Shown here in pieces: positions 46,022 to 57,720 of a stretch of 64,000 bases of DNA. The first letter of the stretch is position 1; each line of letters opens with the position of its first letter. A model generated the notes under the pieces. The model made no database searches. It worked only from the letters and a program-made list of their open reading frames with translations, and had not been told where the DNA came from. The DNA is from Dichotomocladium elegans (Eukaryota; Mucoromycota; Mucoromycetes; Mucorales; Lichtheimiaceae): the NCBI GenBank assembly GCA_025716815.1, contig JAIXMN010000032.1, positions 248,001-312,000 on the forward strand, in the 5' to 3' direction. The position numbers were made by a program, and so were the translations under genes.

Positions 46022-49004
46022 GGGGTTAGGTAGGGGCGGGACAGAAAGGAAACGAGAGTGAGCGGAAGAAAATGTAGGAATTGTTTACGGATGAAATGAC
46101 TGGAAAATCAATGCGGCCTTTGAAACGTGAGCCTTGCGTTTGCCGGGTTTTCTTTTTTTTTTTCCATGTGCCTGCTGATCACTCTTAACCCCTACCCATC
46201 CTCTCAACCCACCCCCCAAAAAATTTATCCAGGGTGTCCGCGCGATACAGAGAAGTCTGTGCACCGATAGGTCGTCGGTATGGTGTCATGATGACGAAAA
46301 TAAGCCTTTCTATCTATCGTGATAATGGGCAAAAATCTGTTTCGTTGAAGACATTTTTGTAACACACACATTGCACGTCGACCACACGAGGAAATGAGGA
46401 AAAAAAAGTAGGGTGATTGATCGGGTCGGCCAGTAAAGGAAAAATACATCTGTCTGGATTTGAACCCTAAACCTGGCAACCCCGTTCGTCCGCACTCGCG
46501 TCCCCCAGAAGTTCCTCCAATGTTCTTTGTTGCCCAGCACAATGCTCGATTCTAGCTATTGAGAGCCCCCATAGTTCTTTCTCGCTCTCTATGGGACTGT
46601 CTTCGTTGGGGCCTCCACAGGACTTCTCCTCCTTCCACACTCTTACAAAATATCGGTCCGAAAATACCCCGGATCGTATAGCTAATGTATTCTGTGCTGC
46701 AGCCTTGTGTAATAGTGCCTATAATCACATGGAGGTAAGCATTAAATGTGCCACTCGAAACGAAAGCATGCACATACAGTTTTTGAAAATCCAGTTCGAA
46801 CACCAGCGCCGAGTACGCGGATTCGGCCCGTGAGCAGCTGGATGAATAAAGAAAAGGCGCGGTTCGATGACTGATGAGGCCATGAAGGTGCGGTGGAGAG
46901 GATATTGAGCTGACATGACGTCGTTCAGCATTTTCTAGCCCAGTCGCCACTGCCATCTACCACCACTCATCAGATAATTCTCCACGAAAAGCAGAATCGT
47001 CTTAAAAGTCTGCAAATGAGTGTCTGCCGCCATCTTATGGAATAGATGACCCCCATGGAGCAGCGTTCCTTATGTGCTCTACGAGAATCTTCGGCTGTCA
47101 CTACCAACAAAAACAATTACGGGCCTGCTTTACCTCGGTTACTTTGGTTGTCTTACGTTCCCATTGAGATCACCTGTGTATTTCTGTCTGGTTGCCATTT
47201 CTGAGCCCTTCTGCGCCTTACCCTCTTAGTCTCTTGTTTGTTTGCATCCTAGGACCGGCGTCCATGTTCTAAGTATTAGCACCGCCATTTGCTTTGGCAC
47301 AGCGCATACTATGTTCTCTAGTTGAGACACACAAAAGTTCTGACCTCCGTTCAGTATTGGTCTCAGATGGTGAGCCTCAATCAGTATTTGGCATGGAGCT
47401 GCTTCCGCAATGTGTGGCAACCAATCATGAAGGTATCGTTGTCATATCACCTCCCCTTAAGACACTCCGAGCGCGCAGGGGTTACACCGGCTGTATCTAG
47501 CATCCTCCCCCCCCATCCTCCCACAAGCTTAGTGATAGCATTCGCACAGTTATCCATAAGGTCAAAAATCCACTCCTACTTTGGAGATGTCCTCATCAAT
47601 CGTCTTGGTTTGCTGCACGACTTTTTGCATTGCGTCTGGTTGGAGCAGTAGTGCAGACAATTGCTTTAGGTTTAGACGCAAAATTGAATTTTGCAGCAAG
47701 AAGACTACCGATTTTCGGTGGTGACGAAGTGAATAGCACAAAGTGTCCATACATCGCGTATATCAATCTGTCATCATAATGAGCCACTTACCTGAGGGTT
47801 TTCTCCAATATCAGGTTCCGCATTTCGCCCTTCTTCAGATCCCAATATGCACGCCGGAGGCATGCATGAGATGCAACAGAAATCACACTTGAAGAATGCA
47901 TAACGAGCCTGTCCGCAGCAGCACCCCAGTCGAGAAGGAGAAAGATTAGATATTTCTCGTGGCTAATATGTCAAAAAAAAAAATAAGAGAGCGAGAGACA
48001 TATCCGGTATCGTGCTCGGTTTTGCATGTGGAAAGACGCGTTAACAGCGATCGTTGTTTATCTTACGTATTTCCCAATAGCCGTATCAAAATTGACGAAA
48101 ATGTTCATTCGATTGCCGGGATTCAAGCACTACTTGAAATCCCACGTAGGCACTGCTGAGCTGCCTTGGCAGCAGCATGATTGATGATGGCACATGGTTG
48201 GCTGAGAGACAAAGTAAAACACATGAGGCCAAATTGCTATTTCAAATGATTAGCTGCTTTGCTGATTACAGCAAAAGGAGCATCGTCAATAGAATGGATG
48301 ATTGGTTGTAGTCTGTCTGTTTGGTACCGAGATGGGCTTCCAGTGTTCTGATTAACCGGCTCCAGGATATACCTCAGAGGACATATTGGATTCCTTTGCC
48401 TATTTTCGTGTAGCACAAGGTTTACACAACAGTATACATAAGAGGTAGCTAGAGTAATATTTAGGTAGGCGATGTCTCTGAGATGTTGCATTCACCTGGT
48501 AACTTTTGCTCTTGGCAACAAAGGAGAAGTGACCCAAAGAAAGCCTGGAATTATTATCAATCTCTCCGGGTCGGCAAGCCCTAAGCAAGTATCAGATTTA
48601 TATTGGCCATGGTCATCGACGTCTGGTATATAAAAAGTGGAAACGGTTGACGGCGTCTGCTGCGTTGAGAGCAAAAGTTCGCGGTTTTTATAAGCTCCTT
48701 CAATGGAACCATGGCTCCAGCAGAAAGCGCTTTGACCTATCCGTCGTCTTTGTTCGTTTGAATAGCTAAATGCAGAAATGGTCGTTGCTAGTAGAAGTTG
48801 CTGGCACGTAAAAACAAAAAGCGGAAAGAGATGATAAAAGCAACTTCGCCCAAAACCCTTCCTTTCCTGTCCCTCTTTCACTTAATCGCGCACTCCCGGT
48901 GGCTGTCAGGATGTCGACCTCTTATTGTAGAATGACAGTAGATTGTATTTGGTGCTGATGTGTAAAATTTATTACATAGTGAGTAAGCATTAATAACGCG
49001 AAGA
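46022..49004. other. no gene model supported
   Basis: Nearly 3 kb with only short open frames. Coding-like minus-strand scraps (ALLLQPDAMQKVVQQTKTID at 47562-47700; LMDNCANAITKLVGGWGGRM near 47530) suggest one unrecognised gene or a relic, but no start or splicing could be built. Part of it must be 3' flank of the RFX gene. Confidence 0.4.
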
Positions 49005-50893
49005 TTAAAGGGTGGATTGAGATGTGGATTTGCTGCTGGGCAAGAGAGGTGACATGTGGTACTGTATTCCTGCCTTTACGGCAGTGATATTTCTCTTTGC
49101 GATCGCTTCCTCAACAAGATAAATTACGTAATCGTTTGAGAAGATCCACACTTGCCGAAATGCATCTAAAGGTTAGGTAATGATCGTTAAAAACCGCGGT
49201 ATCGGTAAGCATTACGTGTCACTCCCACTGACCTTGGCTTGCCGAACTGAGGTGCTTTTGAAGCTGAAGCTCACGCAGAATGAGATTCGTAATGGCTAAC
49301 CATATTTGGATTGCTTCTTTGGAGGAGGCGATGGTGTCGAGAGGGGTAATCATAAACCCTTCTACAGTCTCGTTTATCCACTCTATCCAGTCACCAATCG
49401 CATTGTCCCCCCGGTTGCCGCTGCGGGAAGCGCCAGGTTCGAGCAACTTACAGACCTTGGCAACTACATAATTATATGCAACTCAGGAATCCGAACGCTT
49501 TTTTTTTCCTCTTCACCCACATTGTGGAGCAAGGCACTTGCTTCCGGGAGCCATCCAGTCGGCACGATCCAGGATGTCCTCGAGATTGATTTGCGACCAT
49601 CCGTCATACATGTCAGACATATTGGCAATAAGTGTCCGATTGGCAGATAATGCCAACTGGTTCAGCAGAAGGCACCGGTGTAATTTAGCGATGAACATCC
49701 GTAGCACTACAAAGCATTACTCACACATCTATGCTGTCGGCTCGGTGCGCAGACTTGCCTGCCATTTTCTTGCGCATCATTGCTTCGGGATAATCTGTCA
49801 AAACGTTTTGGAGGCTATCTGGAAGCGTAGCCATGCATGTTTGAAGGTATTCACGCAGGGTGTCCGGGACATCGGCATTTATCCTCGGGAGAATCGTAAA
49901 TATGATGGTCTAGTATTACGCACCCCGTTGATGGGGCAGGGGAGGGAAAAGGTTGTTTTTTTTCTCTCGTTAGACACTTTCCTCCGGCCTATCTTCATTT
50001 GTCTGGATAAACCTACATCGTACAACACACAGTCCCAATGCCATAGAGCATCAGAAAGTTGAATGTGTTCAAAGAGGCAATGGCGGATATCCGAAGGTAG
50101 TTCTGTATAGAATGTGCGTATCTTGGCATTGATCTGCAGATAAACATAGGGACAAACTCATCCCCGCCCTTAATCAGCAAAAACAATAAAGACAGAAAGA
50201 AGAAACGGCGTATGCTTTCCGGCCTGTGTCGGTTACATCATGTTGGTCAATCATCCCGTTTAGGAAGTCTGCACAGTGTTGGTGATAGATGGATGTGAAC
50301 TGATCCACTGTTTGCTTCTGCCATGCATTCATTGATAACGGGCTCGTAAATGGCGGAAGTATGATAGGTTCCCGTGAAGGCGGCTCAGGTTGACCAGCAG
50401 AGAACGACGCTTCTTGACTACCAAGGCAATTAGTTTGATGAGGCCGGTCAGAGCTCGGGATATATCATTTGGTATTTCTTTTTCCTCCGGAAATTTGACC
50501 ATACTGTGATATTGTAGGAGACTGTGCTTGCTGCTGATCATCCACAGGTAGCGGCAGTCGTGAAGGTGAAAGTGGAAGTGGAAGGTGGTGGATACGCGAA
50601 ATCCCACAATAATAATATTTTGACCTGCCCCGGTGACCGAGGCGGCGGGTTTTGACCCACGGAAACACGTGTTTGACAAGCTTGCCCAGCGTAGCGGAAT
50701 TAACTGCCTGTTCATTGTCGGCATTGGCCTTCGCATGCGCAATATAATGGGCGTAGATGCTCGCACGCTGCACACCGTTTTCAGCCTGGTCAGGATCGTA
50801 CTTGTAATTGTCCTGGAGCCTAGTGACACACGGACTCTCAAAAACTTGCCCTCTCTTTCGTATGCGGATCCAACGGAATGGAACCAGTACCAT
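49005..50893 (-). CDS. RFX-type transcription factor
   Basis: RFX factors bind X-box motifs through a winged-helix domain. The DNA-binding domain lies at about 50830-50600: LQDNYKYDPDQAENGVQRAS, IYAHYIAHAK, NSATLGKLVKHVFPWVKTRR, LGHRGRSKYYYCGI. Downstream exons hold MNAWQKQTVDQFTSIYHQHC, INAKIRTFYTELPSDIRHCL, EYLQTCMATLPDSLQNVL-like sequence, ALRMFIAKLHRCLLLNQLAL, ADWMAPGSK, DWIEWINETVEGFMI, then DAFRQVWIFSNDYVIYLVEE and a TAA at 49007-49005, matching the conserved central/dimerisation regions of RFX proteins. The exact exons between these blocks and the true start (possibly upstream of 50893, to about 50965 or beyond) are unresolved. In fungi RFX proteins regulate DNA damage, cell cycle or morphogenesis. 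Confidence 0.8.
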
Positions 50894-51299
50894 TTCACAG
50901 TTGCTGCATTTTGTGCAATATCAACAGGTTTAGGACGCTGTCTACGTTCATTTCCTCCTGTCATAATTCATTCCAATCGCGAAGCGATACGTTTTGGGAA
51001 AACTGTTGTGTGTGTAACTGCACGCTCTGCTCTCCGAACCAGAAATTGAGAGCAACCCCCCTCCAACCAATGAGCTTAATGTCACGTGCCCATGGCAAAT
51101 CTAGTACACACCCAGTCGCTAAGGCTACGCTGATCATCAAACTTTTTGATGATGGATTAGTTTCTATCAGCGCCGATTATTAATCGATACTCCATTCATA
51201 CAAAAAAGGGTATTAACCCTGCCGGATCGGCATGAAGATGCAACGGAATCGAGGGAAGTGCTTTCTACTGTTAACGAACGCTAGAGCGGCAGTAATTCG

Positions 51300-51657
51300 G
51301 ATATGATAAAAGACGAGCACTGGTGTATCCAGCATAAATCTTCTATTATACACTCTTTTGCAAAATCAAAATCGCACTCTGCCAGTTCTGAAGTCGCAGG
51401 ATTGCAAAAATACAAATCGCATTTTGCCCAGAAATCTTTACGCGTGATGACAAATCGAATGTCACACACATACACGGAAAGATATCGCACAAAAAAGAAG
51501 CTTTCTCTTTTATACATTTTAACATTCTGAAATGGGCAACCTAATTTTCTATCAAGATGGCCAAGGTCATGTCGTTGATGAGCGTGGCTGTTTTGAACCT
51601 ATGGACTATGCCATTGATGAGGAAATGTATTCACTTCAATCCGTTTATTCTCACACT
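51300..51657 (+). mobile_element. mariner-family relic A, 5' part
   Basis: Contains a leader and the start of an open frame (ATG at 51531, MGNLIFYQDGQGHVVDERGC), cut off after SVYSHT at about 51657. It matches the region 59630-59950 closely, base for base in long stretches, including the upstream leader. The rest of the gene lies at 54369-55430, beyond the Harbinger insertion. Confidence 0.75.
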
Positions 51658-51844
51658 AGGGGGTTTCACGATTAAAATTTACCAGAAACATTTTCGCGGA
51701 ACACTTTCATGAAACATGTTCATTGAAAAATTAACTCAACGCTTGAATCTTATTCGTTGATTCGCCCACAGCGATATCTCTGAGTGGCTCTAAGTGCGCC
51801 TCATTTGCCAACCATCTTCCTTCTTTCTATATCCATTCTCAAAC

Positions 51845-53053
51845 ATGCCGAACTCTTCTAAACGCTTACGAGCTATCAGGGCTGTAAAGAAATCGGCCCG
51901 ACAAGCACTTGAGCGTGTGGAAAAAAGTTCCTACGATGTGGATGTCTGCAAATCTGTTACCAATCACCTAAAGTTCTTGGTTTCATTGCAAGAAGAGATC
52001 TTCGCGTATCGACATTTGGAGTCTGGCGTGCTCATCGATCACAACAGAGTGACTTTTGAGCAACTCATGGCCTGGAGTTCACTCGACTTCCGCAAGAAAA
52101 CCAGAATGAGCAAGAAGACGTTCAAGTTTGTTCTGAGTCTTATTCAGGAGAACGAGGTCTTTGGGAAGAGCAACAAGCCAGGCCCGAACCAGCTGGATGT
52201 GTCCTTGCAGCTTGCCTGTACGCTCGAGAGATTCGGCCACGATGGGACTCTTGCTTCGGTATTTGGGCTCTCCCGTACCTATGGAATTAGTAAGGGCTCT
52301 GTGGCAACATCCACGAAGAGGGTATGCCAGGCCCTGGTTGACTTGGCACCCCAGTACTTGTGCTGGCCAGGTCGACAGGAGCGCCGCGATATTGCCAGCC
52401 GTGTTCACTCGAAACACGGCTTTCCCAACTGCGTTGGTTTTGTAGATGGGACGCATATTGGGCTATCACAAGAGCCAAAGAAGGACGGAGAAGACTTCTA
52501 TAACAGAAAGGGCTTTTACTCCTTCAATGTCCAGGTCGTGTGCGATGATAACAAAGTCATCCGCCTTCTCCAGGTCGGTCGCCCTGGATCGATGGCAGAT
52601 TCAACGATCTTTAAATCATCGCCGATATATAAAGATCCTTCAGGGTGTCTCTCGGAGCACGAGTACCTTCTTGGCGACTCAGGGTATGCTCTTGAGAAGG
52701 GTCGCATCCTTACACCCTTCCGGAGCAATCAAATCCGGGACGACAGTGACAGCGCATTTAACAATCGCCATGCTGCTGCACGTGTGGTTGTTGAGAATAC
52801 CATTGGTATTCTCAAGAATCGCTGGCGGATGCTTAAGCGAATCCATCGTCAATATAACATGCCTAGCGACGGTGTGGAGATAAACAAACTGATCATCGCC
52901 TGTGCAGTATTGCACAACATAATGATCAAGACTGGTGACTACTGGCCAGTAACCTCCAATATCAGCCATCCTGACATTCCCAGTGGTGCAGACTCGCTGA
53001 ACGACAAAGCATGGCGGGATCAGATAAAGAACATTGTCATAAACAAGAAATAA
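51845..53053 (+). CDS. PIF/Harbinger (HARBI1-like) transposase
   Basis: Single open frame of 402 residues from ATG 51845 with no stops. It carries the DDE_4 plan: FVDGTHIGL (first Asp), EYLLGDSGYALEKG (second Asp), then VVVENTIGILKNRWRMLKRI (catalytic Glu), and the preceding FGHDGTLASVFGLSRTYGIS helix-turn-helix-like region. The length and order match other PIF/Harbinger transposases. The frame is open upstream to 51794 but without an ATG. It looks intact and could be active. It needs its partner at 53078-54316, as in other Harbinger elements. Confidence 0.92.
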   Translation: MPNSSKRLRAIRAVKKSARQALERVEKSSYDVDVCKSVTNHLKFLVSLQEEIFAYRHLESGVLIDHNRVTFEQLMAWSSLDFRKKTRMSKKTFKFVLSLIQENEVFGKSNKPGPNQLDVSLQLACTLERFGHDGTLASVFGLSRTYGISKGSVATSTKRVCQALVDLAPQYLCWPGRQERRDIASRVHSKHGFPNCVGFVDGTHIGLSQEPKKDGEDFYNRKGFYSFNVQVVCDDNKVIRLLQVGRPGSMADSTIFKSSPIYKDPSGCLSEHEYLLGDSGYALEKGRILTPFRSNQIRDDSDSAFNNRHAAARVVVENTIGILKNRWRMLKRIHRQYNMPSDGVEINKLIIACAVLHNIMIKTGDYWPVTSNISHPDIPSGADSLNDKAWRDQIKNIVINKK

Positions 53054-53077
53054 ATTGAGCCCAAGATAATTATTTTT

Positions 53078-54316
53078 TTAACACTCGTTGATATGACTCA
53101 TAATGTCAACGTCGTCAGGAAGTATGCCATGTTGATGTGCAGTGAAGAGGGCATTCAGTGCAATCTGGATTCGCTCATTTTCAGCCCTCTCCCTTTCAAC
53201 AAAGTACTGTCTATCAGACTTCCGCTTCTCTTGTTCGAGTTGCTCCCTTGCCATTTGCTTCTGGAGCTCGAGTTGTTCTCTTGCCATTTGCTTTTGGAAC
53301 TCGAATTTTTCCCATTCCAGCTCAAGATGTTGGCGTGCAAGAGAAAGCTTTGTTTTCTTGTGCTTCAGCAGTTTGGCATCCCGGCTAGCTGCGCGCTTAT
53401 CGCAGACCTCGGTAAACCGATTCATTGCTGAAGTGAAACTTCTCTTAGCGGGTGGTCGGCTCCGGTCTACTTCGTCTTCGTCTTCACTTTCTTCAACTGC
53501 ATCTTCATCCTCATTCTCATTCTCGTCATTTTCGGAGTGCGATTGTAAGTTTTGGCCGCTCTCCTCGAAATCAGAGAAGCTCACCATACGGCTGGCGAGA
53601 GAAGGATCAGTGGCAGCCCTTGGAGAAGAGCTGGAAGAGATGCGTTCTTGGCCTTCATTTTCCGATGAAGTTTCAGAAGCGGCCATCACTACATCTTCGG
53701 CAAGAGTATTACACACTAGCCGAGATTAGAGAATATCAATATTGCACGGCTTACCTGGAGAAAGACGATGAGTGATTGGAATGGAATGGTAGATACCAAC
53801 ATCCATTGCAGCAGGTTGCTGTATAGCCTCCTTTGAACCAAGAATGGCATCGAGTCGATTGTAAAAGCAGCAGTAGTGTTCCTTATACTGCTCAATCGAC
53901 TTGATGCCTCGAGCATGATCGTCTGGGCCAATACCAAAGCCAGTACCGGAAATGGTGGTGCGTACTTTCTGATACTGCTTGAGCATTTGGCGCCAGGTCG
54001 CCAACACTCGATCCCCGGCTTTCTTGCCAGCCTCCCATCTTTTCGCATTGCCCGTGAGGGTGTAGAGCTTCTCGGCGATTCGCCGAGCGACACTGACCTT
54101 GCTGAGCCTCGCCGAACCTCCTTGGGGAATAGAGGCTCCAGGGCCGCGTTTAGTAACGCTCTTATTTAGCCAGATGGCCAGGTCATCTTGATTTTCTTCG
54201 AGGTAATCAAGAATGAATTCAATTTCCTCGTATGACACCTTGACTCCATTGCTTTCATGAGCTTTCGCAGGTCGGTAATACATTTTTTGGTCATCGTTGA
54301 TTCTAGCGTTGGTCAT
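53078..54316 (-). CDS. PIF/Harbinger accessory DNA-binding protein
   Basis: Two exons (from ATG 54316 to about 53753, then to 53078) separated by a 39-nt GT-AG intron. Harbinger elements encode a second Myb/SANT-like protein that brings the transposase into the nucleus and onto DNA. The N-terminal part (VSYEEIEFILDYLEEN, LATWRQMLKQYQKVRTTISG) fits such a helical domain; the C-terminal half is a long acidic-then-basic coiled coil with direct repeats of EQLELQKQMAR. Its 3' end meets the transposase 3' end across 24 bp. The assignment rests mainly on position and style. Confidence 0.75.
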
Positions 54317-54368
54317 GGTAATAAATGTTGCAAATTGGAGAGAAAAGGTAAGTCAATTTACCGGACTT

Positions 54369-55430
54369 ACGAGCTGAGTAGCATATTGTGCAAAGATAAC
54401 CCTGAGCTTACTCCCACACACATTCCCCAGCGAAAGGATACAGACATTCGGATGAAAGGAGCCCGGATCAAGCGCAATTACATAGCGTACACTGACCAAG
54501 ACAAGGTCAGATTTTTCAAACGGATGTTTGTGAAGATCTTGAGTGCATCAGCTGCTAGGAATCCATGTTCGTTCAGCCCAGCGATGGGTATTACAGTACG
54601 GAAAGGACCTGACAGCATTTTTAAGAAACGTAGAGGCAGAGGTCGTTCACGTATTCTAAACGAAGACCATAAGAGTGCTATTATAGAATGGGTTAATGAG
54701 AATCCGTCAATTGTCCTAGAGCAGCTGATAAAGCAACTGCTCCAGAGATGTGAGGGTCTCAAGGTATCCAAAACAACGCTCCAGAGATTTATGAAGAACG
54801 AATGCAACTTGTCATTGAAAATGACTCGGTTTCAGCCTGTAGACAGGAATAGCGATGCAAATGTCCAGGAACGCCTTGACTGGGTGCGCAGATGGGACAT
54901 GTCCGACATCGACTTTAGAAAAAACTGCGTTTTTCTTGATGAGTCTGGATTTCGTATTAGTATAAAACGCAGCATGCATTGTCCAAGAAAGGATCCCCTG
55001 CAGTGGTCACAATACCAAAGACAAGAGCAAAGACAATCGCAATCTTGGGAGTAATTTCAGCATAAGCCATCATTAAATGTAGCTTGAGACTTCTGCAACC
55101 ACCATCCAAGAAAAGAGAGAGGGCATGTCCATCTGAAGTTGCGAGCAGAGGGACTGTAACTGAACATTATCTCAACTTTTTTAAAGCTACAATGGACGAG
55201 ATGGATAAGTATGAACATATGAAGGGGCCATTCTTCAATAACGGATAATGCACCTATCCATAAGGCTGAGGATATCTCTACATACATTGAGTGTCGAGGA
55301 TATCGATGCGTTTATCTTCCACGATACTCGCCCGAACTCAATCCGATTCTGCAGCTTTGGTCAGTTGTCAAGAGCAAAGTAAAAGGCAATAGCCTACCCT
55401 TGTTTCCATTCTGCAATATTCTAATATTCC
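54369..55430 (+). pseudogene. mariner-family transposase relic A, 3' part
   Basis: Continues the Tc1/mariner transposase: LTPTHIPQRKDTDIRMK, DQDKVRFFKRMFVKILSASA, RGRGRSRILNEDHKSAIIEW, CVFLDESGFRISIKRSMH (first catalytic Asp), then frame breaks near 54975, then DNAPIHKAEDI-like and LPRYSPELNPILQLW-like fragments (second Asp; PYSPELNxIE box where Glu is lost). The element is dead. Same strand and order as relic B at 59550-61060. Confidence 0.75.
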
Positions 55431-55439
55431 GGAATCCTC

Positions 55440-55941
55440 TGTAGATAACGTTATCAGCCTAACTTAAGTGGCTCGAGAGGAGAGGGTATGGGTTTTGGGT
55501 GGGACCGTGGGTTGACTGCATCCACGCAGGTCTCCTACCACGGTTTCGTCGAGGTGCTTTTGTCTCCGTCTGCTACCTCTGTTGCTTCACCAGATGTTTC
55601 TGCTGCTGGTGTTATTGTTGGTCTTCGTTGTCCCTCTTCGTTCCTTCCTCCAACCCTTCCGCCTTCGCATCCACCGTCGACGCTCAACAGCTCCGGCTCC
55701 TTCCTTTCCTCCCTGTTCCGCCATTGTTACCGCAATAGAACACCGTGCTACCTTCGGGGTGAATTGAATGATAAGAAGAGGCTGATATTCTCTGTTGACT
55801 AACGGGTATGTTTTTGAAAATGATATATCAGTCCTCGTTCTCTACCCAAAAACATAAGAAGGGCCATGAAGCAGAAAGGATAGCATTGTACATCTCACCT
55901 AGCGCGGCAGTAGCTAAAATTCTTGAGAGAATAAAGAATGC
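55440..55941. other. C/T-rich tail, possible LINE 3' end
   Basis: Reads a purine-poor, Ser/Pro/Leu-coding stretch ending ctctgttgactaacgggta at about 55788-55806. A related end (tctgttgactaacagg) is at about 61507-61522 after a similar C-rich stretch. Both may be 3' tails of one LINE family, but no RT is present. Confidence 0.3.
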
Positions 55942-56162
55942 AATTCAACATGCTAACCGCCTGGTTTCTACCATTTATGCACATGCATCCGCGAATATCA
56001 AGCTGAGAAAATTCTATTAGAGCGTTTGGTTTATTAATACATTAACATAAAACAATAGAAGTTGGCCATGCAAGTGGCGGAGTGCGATTGCCGATGACCG
56101 GAACTAATACGAAATGGGGATCCGATATATGAAAGGAATCTGCTGATAGCAGGACTTTCACT

Positions 56163-57124
56163 GTAGGGACCTGCTGCAACGACAAGCGTCTAGCCGGTGG
56201 CTTGCGGTTTGGCGCCCAACAGGTATACAGCTACTCGTTGACTGCGTCCAGAGAACCTCACATGTGGCACTCAATAAAGAGAAGAGTAGGCCGCTTGAGT
56301 GCAGTACTGCTATAAAAGCAGGAGAGAGAAAGCCTTGCCCCCGCAGAGAAGATGGCCTTGTTTCTGAAAAGAGGAGGGTCTTGGATGAAGGAGGAAATAT
56401 CTTTGGTTCTAGTACAGGAGGAGTCAGTATTGTCCATAACAGACAGTGAAGAGGTGCTTACTTTGAAATGGAAGCATAGACGGCAGGCAGTGGTTGGGAT
56501 CTAATATGACGTGGCGATCCCAGACATGAAAGGAACCTGGCTGAGAGCAGGACTTTCACTGTAGGGACCTGCTGCAACGACAAGCGTCTAGCCGGTGGCT
56601 TGCGGTTTGGCGCCCAACAGGTATACAGCTACTCGTTGACTGCGTCCAAAGAGCCTCACATGTGGCACTCGATAAAGAGAAGAGTAGGCCGCTTGAGTGC
56701 AGTACTGCTATAAAAGCAGGAGAGAGAGAGTCTTGCTTCCCGCCGATGGCCTTGTTTCCGAGAAGAGGAGAGTCTTGATTGAAGGAGGAAATATCTTTGG
56801 TTCTAGAACAGGGGGAGTTAGACTTGTCCGTAACAGACAGTGAAGAGGTGCTTACTTTGAAATGGAAGCATAGACGGCAGGCAGTGGTTGGGATCTAATA
56901 TGACGTGGCGATCCCAGACATGAGAGGAACCTGGCTGATAGCAGGACTTTCACTGTAGGGACCTGCTGCAACGACAAGCGTCTAGCCGGTGGCTTGCGGT
57001 TTGGCGCCCAACAGGTATACAGCTACTCGTTGACTGCGTCCAAAGAGCCTCACATGTGGCACTCGATAAAGAGAAGAGTAGGCCGCTTGAGTGCAGTGCT
57101 GCTATAAAAGCAGGAGAGAGAGAG
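56163..57124 (+). repeat. three tandem 395-bp units, left arm
   Basis: Units share gggacctgctgcaacgaca, the block cttgcggtttggcgcccaac and a conserved leader to a TATAAAAG. Periods are 398 and about 394 bp. Mirrored copies lie in the right arm (58322-59283). Confidence 0.9.
56311..56318 (+). promoter_or_regulatory. TATA box in tandem unit 1 (also 56709, 57103)
   Basis: TATAAAAG stands at the same place in each of the three units (56311, 56709, 57103) and mirrored in the right arm. It is the best promoter-like motif in the palindrome. Confidence 0.6.
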
Positions 57125-57516
57125 TCTTGCTTCCCACCGAGAAGATGGCCTTGTTTCTGAGAAGAGGAGGGTCTTGTTTCCAGATGATAAGACGGCTGCT
57201 GCGTCTTTAGGCTTGTCAATATCGGCCGAGCCAAGAAGGTGCTTATTTTGGATCTGGTCTTGATAATATCTGTCATGGATAGCAGAGAGAAAGAGTATAT
57301 TGCTTCAGCCGCTCTGATTGCGGCAAAGGACCAAGCGATTACTGCTGCATTATCATTATAGACTGTGGAAGTAAACGAGAAGTGAAGAAGAAGTGTGCGG
57401 TCCGGTGAAAAAATAGGCATGTGCGCTTTATTAACGAATGTCATTGGTTTAACAGTACTGGCCTAGCCATTTTTCTACCTGACTCGTTCTCACGCCGCCG
57501 CTGAAAACTTCCAAGC

Positions 57517-57720
57517 ATGTCCCATTATCCTCAATACAATCGTCCCATTTATCACGGTGCACAAGAAATTTACTCCAACGCAAAAAATCGCTTCATCATC
57601 GATGAAGGTCAATCTCCTTTTGTCCTGGTAGAGAGCAACAGTGAAGCAGAAATGACCGTGTGTAATACCCCAACGATGGTTCCACAGCTAGCTCTATCGG
57701 CAGCCATTCCGAAGCGGTGA
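57517..57720 (+). CDS. short inward open frame at the palindrome centre
   Basis: ATG 57517 begins MSHYPQYNRPIYHGAQEIYS and reads NAKNRFIIDEGQ in the arm before entering the unique spacer, ending at TGA 57718-57720. The mirrored ATG at 57929 on the minus strand starts the same 30-odd residues. It resembles a mariner-like transposase N-terminus in style only. Likely truncated at the spacer. Confidence 0.4.
   Translation: MSHYPQYNRPIYHGAQEIYSNAKNRFIIDEGQSPFVLVESNSEAEMTVCNTPTMVPQLALSAAIPKR

Larger units (their letters stand above)
51658..54368. mobile_element. PIF/Harbinger element inserted in mariner relic A
   Basis: The intact-looking pair of genes (plus-strand transposase, minus-strand Myb-like partner, tail to tail) lies exactly where relic A departs from relic B. 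Relic A leaves homology at about 51657 (tctcacact) and regains it at about 54369 (ctgagtagcat). Boundary sequences are not clear inverted repeats by eye; the target duplication could not be fixed. Confidence 0.75.

Noticed and set aside
46440..46520. tRNA-like B box on the minus strand (GGTTCAAATCC)
   Set aside because: The T stem has a mismatch, no pairing acceptor stem was found and the D-arm part is poor.
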